A stretch of DNA of 64,000 nucleotides from Leptospira johnsonii. Lineage in GTDB: Bacteria > Spirochaetota > Leptospiria > Leptospirales > Leptospiraceae. The notes beneath the pieces are model-generated. The model ran no database searches and was not told the DNA's origin. It saw only the letters and a program-made list of their open reading frames with translations. The stretch covers positions 124,001 to 188,000 of the forward strand of contig NZ_BFAY01000008.1 of assembly GCF_003112675.1 (NCBI RefSeq), written 5' to 3'. The translations under genes and the position numbers were made by a program. Below are positions 40,863 through 48,419 of the stretch, one piece after another. Position 1 is the stretch's first letter. Every line of letters starts with the position of its first letter.

Positions 40863-40919
40863 ATGCAATCCAAAAAAAGGAGGCCAAAAAAACCCGAGAA
40901 ATCACGGATTTTCCTTTGA
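40863..40919 (+). CDS. Possible 18-residue basic leader peptide upstream of nhaD
   Basis: ATG 40863 to TGA 40917-40919 encodes MQSKKRRPKKPEKSRIFL, preceded by GGAAGG 5 bases upstream. It lies 51 bases ahead of the antiporter. It is too short to judge by coding statistics; a regulatory leader for the antiporter is one possibility. Confidence 0.25.
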   Translation: MQSKKRRPKKPEKSRIFL

Positions 40920-40970
40920 AACAATACAGGAATCTCTATAACCTGACGAAAAATCTTCGAAAAGCAGAGA

Positions 40971-42461
40971 ATGATGAGAAACAAATTTTTTACTAGCCTA
41001 CTCTTTCTCTCCCTGGTCCTAAACGTTTCCGTTTGGGCCGAAACGGGGGCTTCCCCTCAAACGAACAGCTTAGCTCAATCCGAAACGGATGCTGGTCATG
41101 GGGAACATGGGACCGGAAACGGGCACCAAGAGACCGCATCAGCTCACGGTGAGGCAGGTGATGATCTTCCTCTTTGGTCGGTCATACCTTTCGTTCTAAT
41201 CCTACTCAGTATTGCGCTTCTGCCTCTGATCTCTCATACAACTGAGCATTGGTGGGAGAACAATAATAACAAACTTCTTCTTTCCTTAGCTCTTGGAGGA
41301 GTTTCTTTCGGGATCTTAATGGCACATAGCTGGGGTGGAAAAATTTTCCACACTATGGTATTCGATTATATTCCGTTTATCATTCTACTTGCTGCATTAT
41401 TCTATATTTCCGGCGGTATCGTTTTGAATGGCGATATAGAAGCTACTCCTGTGAATAACACTATCTTCTTGGTTGTGGGAACTTTCCTAGCTTCTTTTAT
41501 CGGAACGACCGGAGCTTCTATGCTACTGATCCGACCTCTACTCAAGACTAACTCCGAAAGAAAACATGTGGTCCATACGGTGATCTTCTTTATTTTCTTA
41601 GTTTCTAATATTGGCGGTTCCTTAACTCCTCTCGGAGATCCTCCTTTGTTCTTGGGTTATCTGCAAGGAGTTCCGTTTGTTTGGACATTTAAACTATTCC
41701 CTCAAATGATCATCGCTTCCGGGATCTTACTCGTGGTTTATTTTATCTGGGATACGATCATGCACGGAAAAGAAACCAAAAAGGATATCCGTTACGATCA
41801 TTCTCATAGACAACCAATCGGTTTAGAAGGTCAGGTAAACCTGATCTGGCTTTTGGGAGTGATTCTCTCGGTGGCTTTCTTAAACCAAAACTATATTCCT
41901 GCAATTGCAGAATATCCTTTTCTTGGATTCATCAGAGAAGCGGTTCTAGTCGGTTTGATCGCTCTGTCTAAAGTCACTTCCGATCCTAAACTGAGAGAAA
42001 AGAACAAGTTCACCTTAGGTCCTATCCAAGAGGTGGCTTACCTTTTCATCGGTATCTTCTTAACCATGATCCCTGCATTATTACTTCTGGAACATCATGG
42101 AAAAGAATTGGGAATCACGGAAAGATGGCAGTTCTTCTGGGTAACCGGTGGATTCTCAGGAGTTCTGGACAATGCTCCTACTTACTTGACCTTCTTATCC
42201 TTGGCTAAAGGACTATTAGGATATTCTAATGTAACTCAGATCTTAGCGGATCCAGTGGGAGAAGAATTACTAAAAGCGATTTCTGTGGGTGCAGTATTTA
42301 TGGGTGCATTGACCTATATAGGTAACGCACCTAACTTTATGGTAAAATCCGTGGCAGAAGAGAATAAGATTAAAATGCCAAGTTTCGGAGGATACGTAGT
42401 GTATTCCTTCCTACTTTTGGTACCTACCTTCATACTTTTGACCTGGATCTTCTTTATCTAA
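40971..42461 (+). CDS. NhaD-type sodium:proton antiporter (ion transporter superfamily)
   Basis: 496 residues. An N-terminal signal peptide (FFTSLLFLSLVLNVSVWA) leads into a His/Gly-rich periplasmic stretch (GHGEHGTGNGHQETASAHGE, ~43-62) that could bind metal or sense pH. About 12 transmembrane helices follow. Conserved NhaD/ArsB-superfamily segments are SNIGGSLTPLGDPPL (~210) and SGVLDNAPTYLTF (~395). Exports Na+ or Li+ in exchange for H+. Two tandem ATGs (40971, 40974). A stem-loop lies after the stop. Confidence 0.85.
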   Translation: MMRNKFFTSLLFLSLVLNVSVWAETGASPQTNSLAQSETDAGHGEHGTGNGHQETASAHGEAGDDLPLWSVIPFVLILLSIALLPLISHTTEHWWENNNNKLLLSLALGGVSFGILMAHSWGGKIFHTMVFDYIPFIILLAALFYISGGIVLNGDIEATPVNNTIFLVVGTFLASFIGTTGASMLLIRPLLKTNSERKHVVHTVIFFIFLVSNIGGSLTPLGDPPLFLGYLQGVPFVWTFKLFPQMIIASGILLVVYFIWDTIMHGKETKKDIRYDHSHRQPIGLEGQVNLIWLLGVILSVAFLNQNYIPAIAEYPFLGFIREAVLVGLIALSKVTSDPKLREKNKFTLGPIQEVAYLFIGIFLTMIPALLLLEHHGKELGITERWQFFWVTGGFSGVLDNAPTYLTFLSLAKGLLGYSNVTQILADPVGEELLKAISVGAVFMGALTYIGNAPNFMVKSVAEENKIKMPSFGGYVVYSFLLLVPTFILLTWIFFI

Positions 42462-42473
42462 AAGGTCCTCTCT

Positions 42474-42500
42474 TTCTCCGCTTCAGTCTGGAGCGGAGAA
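42474..42500. other. Stem-loop between convergent genes, possible terminator
   Basis: TTCTCCGCT (42474-42482) and AGCGGAGAA (42492-42500), a perfect 9-bp stem with a 9-base loop. No clean T-run, so bidirectional termination is only suggested. Confidence 0.45.
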
Positions 42501-42502
42501 TT

Positions 42503-43594
42503 CTACTCCTCTTTTATCGGAACAAACACAACTGAATGGATTGTTTTGGCTCCAAGAGTTCCTTCTTCTGTTAGTCTTTGTGTGTACATCACTTCTGCCT
42601 TTGTTTCCCGAGCAGGTTTGTACATGATAATTTGGTTCACATAGTCGAATACCGAAATGGAATAATCGATCACAGTCAAAGCAGCCTGCAACGGAAGAAA
42701 CCGGGATCTACTCAATGGTTTCATCTCTGTCTCTTTGGGAAGAGCCAGCCATTTGTACATTCTTGCGGACCTTCCTATACTTTTTACATTCTCCCATTCC
42801 AGTTTTGTTTCCGGAAAAGAAGCCTGGACCTGTCTGAAATTCACTCGAACAGGAAGTCCCTTCTCCTTGGATTCTCTGAGTGCGGTGGACAATTGCAGAT
42901 CGAATGTGTCCTCATCCAAATATTCTATTTCGTTGCAGGAAGAAAATACGGTCTCACAGATATCTCCGTATCTTTTATGAACGAAGAAGATCAGATTGAT
43001 CTTTCCGCTACCCGGATGATAGAGAACTTTCGCGTTATAATCTCCGGTCCTCTTGAAATACACATATCTGTAAATTCTCCTCACCAAGCCCCAGCCGATC
43101 AAACCTACGTCTTTTAAAATAGGAGGGTCTGCGATCTCCAATCCTCGGATGGCAATATGGAGTTTTTCGATGGCGACTCTTCCATCTCTTTTAGAAATTT
43201 CTAATAGAAAGTCCCTAAGATCGTCCAGTTCGTCGTCTGCAAGTTTGAGATTTTTTCCGGAAAGATCTACTAGGACTTTTCCAGCATTCTCTTCCAAAAG
43301 TTTTCTTACTTCCGATTTTCCACCTTTGGAATTCAATTCATCCAAAGTATAACGAATACAATCCTCTTCATGACAAGAGATCTGCTCTTCGTATCGATCT
43401 ATACCGAAATAGCCTGTGGAAGGATCGGGCGCTTCCGAAAACAGAAGGCCCGGAGTAAGAAATAAATTTAGGACTAAAAGTTTAGCTAGCTTCGTCCGTA
43501 TATTCCATGACCAGATACATGAGAGTTTCAGTATCCGTTGGATTGATGTATTCGTGGGGAACGTCCGCTCTAAAATATACGGAATCCTTTGCAT
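42503..43594 (-). CDS. Secreted hypothetical protein, start uncertain
   Basis: Up to 363 residues. The only in-frame ATG (43592-43594) lies 112 bases inside the upstream XRE gene and would give a 44-residue leader before what is plainly a signal peptide ([22 protein letters not shown], split: [21 protein letters not shown]). No ATG, GTG or TTG occurs near the signal peptide; an ATA at 43499-43501 would give IRTKLAKLL. Mature part: two Cys (SCHEEDC) near the N-terminus, an LRR-like amphipathic stretch ([20 protein letters not shown]) and a basic C-terminal half. No family recognised. Probably exported; co-transcribed with the XRE gene. Confidence 0.65.
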   Translation of the reverse strand: MQRIPYILERTFPTNTSIQRILKLSCIWSWNIRTKLAKLLVLNLFLTPGLLFSEAPDPSTGYFGIDRYEEQISCHEEDCIRYTLDELNSKGGKSEVRKLLEENAGKVLVDLSGKNLKLADDELDDLRDFLLEISKRDGRVAIEKLHIAIRGLEIADPPILKDVGLIGWGLVRRIYRYVYFKRTGDYNAKVLYHPGSGKINLIFFVHKRYGDICETVFSSCNEIEYLDEDTFDLQLSTALRESKEKGLPVRVNFRQVQASFPETKLEWENVKSIGRSARMYKWLALPKETEMKPLSRSRFLPLQAALTVIDYSISVFDYVNQIIMYKPARETKAEVMYTQRLTEEGTLGAKTIHSVVFVPIKEE

Positions 43595-44096
43595 CCAGTT
43601 CTACCACCTTGTCCCCCACACGGAGGCGCAATTTTCCTTGGACCACGACTAGGTTCTCAGTCGTTCCGGCTTTATGTGCCTCTGCAACTTCGATACCGCC
43701 CGGTTTCAGGACCAATTCGTAAAATTCTACCCTTCTGCCTCCGATAAACGGAAACAAGGCACGACTAGAATATACCTTGGAGCTGGAATATAAGACTTTT
43801 GTATTCTCGGCTTTTAAAAGAAAAACTCCCTCTGTTCCCTTCTCTTTTAGAAGTTCACTGAAAGGAACGTTAAGACCGGTTGCGATCTTCCATAGTACCG
43901 CGATTGTAGGAACACTTTTACCTTGCTCTATTTGAGAAAGCATGGCCCGGCTTACCCCGCATCGGGATGCCAATTTGTCTAATGAAAGTCCTTTAGTATG
44001 GCGAATTAATTTTAGGTTTTCTTTAACGACTTCTGTTATATGTTCGCTGGAGATGAGTTCTCTCCCATCCAGTTCTTCGGCGTCGGCCTGTTTCAT
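43482..44096 (-). CDS. XRE-family regulator with cupin domain
   Basis: 204 residues. Helix-turn-helix [23 protein letters not shown] (split: [18 protein letters not shown]) near residues 35-57, cupin ligand-binding domain in the C-terminal half ([33 protein letters not shown]) with His residues positioned for metal or ligand. Regulators of this kind sense small metabolites. The frame opens at TTG 44111; the ATG at 44094-44096 (AGGA directly ahead) is preferred but not certain. It probably heads an operon with the secreted hypothetical protein. Confidence 0.82.
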   Translation of the reverse strand: MKQADAEELDGRELISSEHITEVVKENLKLIRHTKGLSLDKLASRCGVSRAMLSQIEQGKSVPTIAVLWKIATGLNVPFSELLKEKGTEGVFLLKAENTKVLYSSSKVYSSRALFPFIGGRRVEFYELVLKPGGIEVAEAHKAGTTENLVVVQGKLRLRVGDKVVELDAKDSVYFRADVPHEYINPTDTETLMYLVMEYTDEAS

Positions 44097-44192
44097 TCCT
44101 AATTCGTCCAATATAACGGAAGATGTGTCAATCCAATTTCAATCCTTTCAAAACAAGAGACTCAAATTAGAGAAGATACTACAGGAGAATAT

Positions 44193-44900
44193 ATGAGGGA
44201 AACTAAGCCTAAATTCCAGGCTCCTGAGCTTCCTATTCGAAAATGGTATGAGAAGGGGTTCCTACTAGCTGTCGAAAAACCGGCCGGGATCCCGGTCCAT
44301 GCTACTTTCGACCCGAACCGTCCCAACCTGGAAGATCTTGTCCGGCAACAGGAGAAGGAACCTGAATTGAGACTGCTCCATAGACTGGACAAGGACACAA
44401 GCGGCATCCTCCTATTTTGTAAAGAGCCGTCCAAGAACAAAGAAGCAGATTCAATCTTAGCAGATTCAGAAAAAACCTATCTGGCAGTTTCCGCTGGAAT
44501 TCCATCAGAGAAAGAATTCAGAGTAGAATGTTTTTTAAAAGATGGAAAAGGAAAGGTAAGCTCTGTTCGTTCCGGTGGGAAAAAAGCGATCACAGATTTT
44601 ACAGTCCTTTCCTATTCAAAGGAGAAAAATCTCTCTTTGATTGCCGCAAAATTAGTTACGGGAAGAAGGCACCAGATCCGATTTCATCTTTCTTCTATTG
44701 GAACTCCTATCTTGGGAGACGAAACCTACGGCGGATCTCTTTCTAAAAGTTTAGTTCCGAAACCAAAACGATTTTTATTACATTCTTATCTTCTAAAATT
44801 CAAAAACGAATTCGAAGAAGAAGTTAAAATTGTCTCCGACCCTCCTTCCGATTTTCAATCCTATTTACGCTTTTTTTCTGGTATACGATTCCCAGAGTAA
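44193..44900 (+). CDS. RluA-family pseudouridine synthase
   Basis: 235 residues. Catalytic motif HRLDKDTSGILLF (Asp nucleophile, ~67), AVEKPAGIPVHA (~28) and TGRRHQIRFHLSSIG (~155). No S4 domain, so it resembles the short RluA/TruC-like members that modify rRNA or tRNA. AGGAG 6-7 bases ahead of the ATG. Followed after 31 bases by the SDR gene. Confidence 0.88.
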   Translation: MRETKPKFQAPELPIRKWYEKGFLLAVEKPAGIPVHATFDPNRPNLEDLVRQQEKEPELRLLHRLDKDTSGILLFCKEPSKNKEADSILADSEKTYLAVSAGIPSEKEFRVECFLKDGKGKVSSVRSGGKKAITDFTVLSYSKEKNLSLIAAKLVTGRRHQIRFHLSSIGTPILGDETYGGSLSKSLVPKPKRFLLHSYLLKFKNEFEEEVKIVSDPPSDFQSYLRFFSGIRFPE

Positions 44901-44931
44901 GTAAGCTGGTCCTCACTTTCCGGAGGCGAAA

Positions 44932-45777
44932 ATGAGCGAGTCCATAGCATTGATCATTGGAGGGTCAGGAGCGGCAGGCCATAGCGCCATCCAAGCGATC
45001 CGAGAACATTCTTCCAAAACGGGACAAAAATGGAAAATCTACTCCACTACCTCGGGAGAATCCCAGGTAGAAGGATCCGACAAAACTATCCCACTCATAA
45101 AGTTAGAAGAACCGGAAGAAGCAGTTTCAAATATTCAAAAATTCTTAAGTAAAGAAAACGCTAAAGTAGATGTTCTGATTTATACTCCGGCTCGTGGAAA
45201 TTTAGGTTATCCTGTATCCGAAACACCTGACGAGGACATTATCAATGCTGCAAAATACTGCTTAGATCCTATGTTAGACCTGGAGAAAAAATTAAATCCA
45301 AGGATCACAGTTGGATACTCTGCTTATTATTATCTCCCTCACCTACTTACCTTCTACGGTTCTTTGGCATTTATTAAAAAGAAAATGGAAGAGTGGGCGG
45401 TCCAAAAACCTGAATCCAGAAAGATCATCCGCGCAGGTACTTTTTTCAGCCAAAGTGTAAGAGGGATCACGATCATATTGCAAAGACTTGCAAAATCTTC
45501 TCCTCATCCGGACTTACAAAAACTCATGGAAGAACAAAAAGCCTCCGGCAAAAAATTCGGGGACTTCTTCTTAGATTATATCCAACAGAAGGAAAATGAA
45601 AGTTTCGGAAAAAACTTTCCGTCCATTCCATATAGGATTACCGAACCGAAGGACCTAAAAACTGCCTTACTTAAAATTTTAGAAGGAGAGAAGTCTCCAA
45701 TCGTTTCCTTAGTAGGCGATTGGCTCTGGACAGAGGATAAACTTCCGGCAATGCCTGAGTATTTAAAGAAACGTTAA
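44932..45777 (+). CDS. Rossmann-fold NAD(P)-binding protein, atypical SDR
   Basis: 281 residues. N-terminal ALIIGGSGAAGHSAI (nucleotide-binding) and VLIYTPARGN (~80). A Tyr-rich helix (GYSAYYYLPHLLTFYGSLAF with Lys after) sits where the SDR YxxxK would be. Substrate not predictable. GGAGG 5 bases before the ATG. Convergent 4-base overlap with the HAD gene. Confidence 0.65.
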   Translation: MSESIALIIGGSGAAGHSAIQAIREHSSKTGQKWKIYSTTSGESQVEGSDKTIPLIKLEEPEEAVSNIQKFLSKENAKVDVLIYTPARGNLGYPVSETPDEDIINAAKYCLDPMLDLEKKLNPRITVGYSAYYYLPHLLTFYGSLAFIKKKMEEWAVQKPESRKIIRAGTFFSQSVRGITIILQRLAKSSPHPDLQKLMEEQKASGKKFGDFFLDYIQQKENESFGKNFPSIPYRITEPKDLKTALLKILEGEKSPIVSLVGDWLWTEDKLPAMPEYLKKR

Positions 45778-46595
45778 GGTTTCGGGATCGTCTTCCAATC
45801 CGCAACGCTTTGGATGAGGGTTCCGTTAGGTGGGATCTTCTTCTTGCCCCTATCCAAAAATATTCCTTTGGATCTTACATGAGAAAGCATTGGGAAATCA
45901 TTTTCCGAATCCCCGAAAGCAATATCATAACCTTGATTTCCATTGGCAAGATTGACTAATTCTACTTTTCCGATCCCGTAAGTGAAAGGTTCTATCAGCT
46001 CGTGGCTTAAGGTCCCATTCTTTTCGAGCAGCCTCATGCCGAGTACATTCTGTTTTGGAATTCCCCAGAGTTCTGAGACCATTTGGATCACAGGTTCAGG
46101 AGAAGCAGTAACGATCCAAATTTTGGTCCCCGTCTTCTCCAGTTCTTTTACAAGTTCCGACATGGGATAAAATGCTTGGACTGCTTGGGGACTTGTATCC
46201 TTTTGGTGCCTTTCCCAAACAATACTTGCAGTAGTCTGCAATTCTTTGGTGGTTCTGCCGGAAAAGATCCATGTGGACCATCTATACCCTGCTTCTAGGC
46301 CTTCTTTCTCTATCTTGGATTCATAATATTTCCAGACCTCGTCCATAAAGGATTGAGTGTCCGTCTTACGTAAGGTTTCCATTTTTTCGGACACTACAGG
46401 CTCCGGGAAAAAAGGAGAAAGTGAATGGATCCAAGGAACTCCCGCTTTCAGAAGTTCACACATGACTTCTTCTCCGAAATCGCCTCGGACAAGAGTATTA
46501 TCAAAATCGAATATAGCTGTTTGGAATTTCCGACCAGTCAGATTCTCTTCTAAATAGGAAAAGATTTCGGAAGACCAGTCGGAATTAGAGAACAA
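45774..46595 (-). CDS. HAD-IB family phosphatase (SerB-like)
   Basis: 273 residues. Motif I FDFDNTLVRGDFG, motif II WIVTASPEPV, motif III GKVELVN (Lys), motif IV AFGDSENDFPML. A large helical insertion between motifs I and II resembles PSP/HAD-IB phosphatases acting on small phosphoesters. The start appears to be TTG 46593-46595, 5 bases after the M23 gene stop, so coupling with that gene is likely. Confidence 0.8.
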   Translation of the reverse strand: MFSNSDWSSEIFSYLEENLTGRKFQTAIFDFDNTLVRGDFGEEVMCELLKAGVPWIHSLSPFFPEPVVSEKMETLRKTDTQSFMDEVWKYYESKIEKEGLEAGYRWSTWIFSGRTTKELQTTASIVWERHQKDTSPQAVQAFYPMSELVKELEKTGTKIWIVTASPEPVIQMVSELWGIPKQNVLGMRLLEKNGTLSHELIEPFTYGIGKVELVNLANGNQGYDIAFGDSENDFPMLSHVRSKGIFLDRGKKKIPPNGTLIQSVADWKTIPKP

Positions 46596-46600
46596 TGGAA

Positions 46601-47386
46601 TTATTGTTGGATGGTTTCTTTTGCGATCGCAACTTGGGACTCTTTATCCGCTAAGAAAGGAGGAAGATAATGTTCTGGGTTTAATACCACGTTTTGGTAA
46701 CGGACTTCGAAGTGAACATGAGGTCCGGTCGTATGTCCTGTGTTCCCGGAAAGTGCAAGCACCTGTCCTTTTTTAACCTTGTCTCCCTGCTTTACGAAAA
46801 GAAGAGAATTATGAGCGTATAATGTTTGGATTCCGTTGATCTGAGGATGAGTAAGAACTACTCTAAGTCCGTATCCGCCGTCTCTTTTGGAATCGGTAAC
46901 AACTCCATCGGCCGCAGCGATCACTACGGATCCGTTCGGACAAGCGATGTCTACACCTGCATGCAAAGCGTTCCAACGTCTTCCCAATCTGGAAGTAACT
47001 CTGGAATATTTGAAGCTTAAAGGCCAGATCAATTCTCTTGCATCTGAGGTGAAAATCTCTCTTCCTTTGTCCTCTAATAGAAGATTGCGCGTATAATTTG
47101 AGTTATAAGGGAAGAATACCGGCTCAGAATTTTGGATCTTTCCGCTGTCGTGGATCCCGTTTAGAAGGCGAACTTCTCTTTCAGAAGTTCCGAATTTGTG
47201 GTATAGATCCTCTAAGGATTCTTTTACTTTTCCCGGAACGATCCAGATCCCTTCTCTAGATTGATAGGTTTGGATGAATTGGTTATCTACCTTTACTTCT
47301 TCCAAATATGTATTTGCGAAAGATTTCCAGGAAAGGAAGACTAGGGCAGATGCTCCTACTATAGAAAGAATAGTTTTTCTTTTCAT
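46601..47386 (-). CDS. M23 family metallopeptidase (cell-wall endopeptidase)
   Basis: 261 residues. Signal peptide [20 protein letters not shown] then a LysM-like stretch ([20 protein letters not shown]). Catalytic M23 domain: [12 protein letters not shown] (His, Asp), [21 protein letters not shown] and HVHFEVR (HxH). All Zn ligands appear present, so it should cut peptidoglycan cross-bridges. ATG 47384-47386 has AAGGAAAG upstream; a TTG at 47473 with AGGAGG is an alternative start giving a cytosolic tail before the same hydrophobic segment. First gene of the operon with the HAD phosphatase. Confidence 0.85.
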   Translation of the reverse strand: MKRKTILSIVGASALVFLSWKSFANTYLEEVKVDNQFIQTYQSREGIWIVPGKVKESLEDLYHKFGTSEREVRLLNGIHDSGKIQNSEPVFFPYNSNYTRNLLLEDKGREIFTSDARELIWPLSFKYSRVTSRLGRRWNALHAGVDIACPNGSVVIAAADGVVTDSKRDGGYGLRVVLTHPQINGIQTLYAHNSLLFVKQGDKVKKGQVLALSGNTGHTTGPHVHFEVRYQNVVLNPEHYLPPFLADKESQVAIAKETIQQ

Positions 47387-47941
47387 TTGGTTCTTTCCTT
47401 TTTGCGCCGCCAAAAATTCTCTTAAAAAACGGGTCTTGCTTTTAAGATCGGCGGTAAATTTCCGAAAGTTCAACCTATCCTCCTGGTCCATAATCTCGGG
47501 ACAAGGATTTTTCTCCATCCAAATCCAGAGGAATTAACGATATCGAACGAATCCGACCGAATCCTAATGAAATTAATTATTTTAATCTTAATTATATCGA
47601 TTTTTATCATATTTTAGTGAATTTTATGCATTTTTACGAGGAACTATAGGTATAGTCCCGAAAAAATGCAAACTTACTGAAAAGTTTTCAGAAATTCGGG
47701 GAAACATTCGTCGTGGTTTTAACCCGAAACCTGGATAGAATAGACATAAGGCTAGGCACTCAAAGGGCAGATTTTGTGCGGGTTTTCAAGGTTTTTCGTT
47801 CTGGGAACATTAGGTTCTTAAAGGAAGAAGAGAAGTTCACGCAAAGCCGCGGAGTTTAAAAGAGATTATAAGAATTTTGAAGCCTTACCTTCTTATCTTT
47901 GCGCCTTGGCGTGAAAAAAAACCAATCCTTATTTCGAAATC
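47387..47941. other. Long intergenic region, A+T-rich with an inverted repeat
   Basis: About 550 bases without a supported gene (the first ~90 may belong to a longer M23 start). Bases ~47560-47640 are very A+T-rich. The inverted repeat at 47836-47915 is described separately. Confidence 0.5.
47836..47915. repeat. Inverted repeat of the TTCACGC(A)AAG...type
   Basis: TTCACGCAAAGCCGCGGAG (47836-47854) and CTTTGCGCCTTGGCGTGAA (47897-47915) pair at 15 of 19 positions. The motif resembles widespread TTCACGCAAAGNCGCAAAG intergenic repeats seen in many bacteria. Possible REP-like or miniature element. Confidence 0.5.
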
Positions 47942-48355
47942 CTATCCGAGGATCCTTTCTTTCAGTTCTGGAGTGGGCATTCTGCAAGATTCTCTTTTTC
48001 CAAAGAGTTTATATCTGTTTTTTGCGATCAGGTCATATAGTATATCACGGATAGGCCTTGGGATAATATAACTTAGTTTCAGGATTTTCCAGAAGCCACC
48101 TAGTTTGCCGCAGATTTCCAGGATAGCATTAGATTTGATATGAATTTCGGCTCCATCCCAAAAAAGGATGCTATCTATTCCTTGGATCTTTTCCTCCAAG
48201 CCTCGGGACTGGATTAGTTTTTTTGCATATTCAGATTGCAAGCTGGCAAATTTTAATATCTTACGTTTGTCCAGATCCAAAAGTACATTCACTGCACCGT
48301 TGCATAGATTGCATACTCCATCAAATAGTACGATCGGTTCTGTAAATTCTGTCAA
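47942..48355 (-). CDS. DCC family thiol-disulfide oxidoreductase-like protein (DUF393)
   Basis: 137 residues. LFDGVCNLCNGAVN (~9-22) is the DCC signature with its Cys pair; ILKFASLQSEYAKK and IPRPIRDILYDLIAKNRY are family landmarks. Longer and closer to the family type than the DCC protein at 15945-16292. Substrate unknown. Confidence 0.88.
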   Translation of the reverse strand: MTEFTEPIVLFDGVCNLCNGAVNVLLDLDKRKILKFASLQSEYAKKLIQSRGLEEKIQGIDSILFWDGAEIHIKSNAILEICGKLGGFWKILKLSYIIPRPIRDILYDLIAKNRYKLFGKRESCRMPTPELKERILG

Positions 48356-48419
48356 AATCCACCTTCTTCTTTTTATTTAGACAGCGTAGAAGTCTTGTTA
48401 TTCAAATAAAACCCTTACC

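Noticed and set aside
42578..43117. 179-codon plus-strand frame opposite the secreted hypothetical gene
   Set aside because: The opposite strand carries a protein-like sequence with signal peptide; this frame has none.
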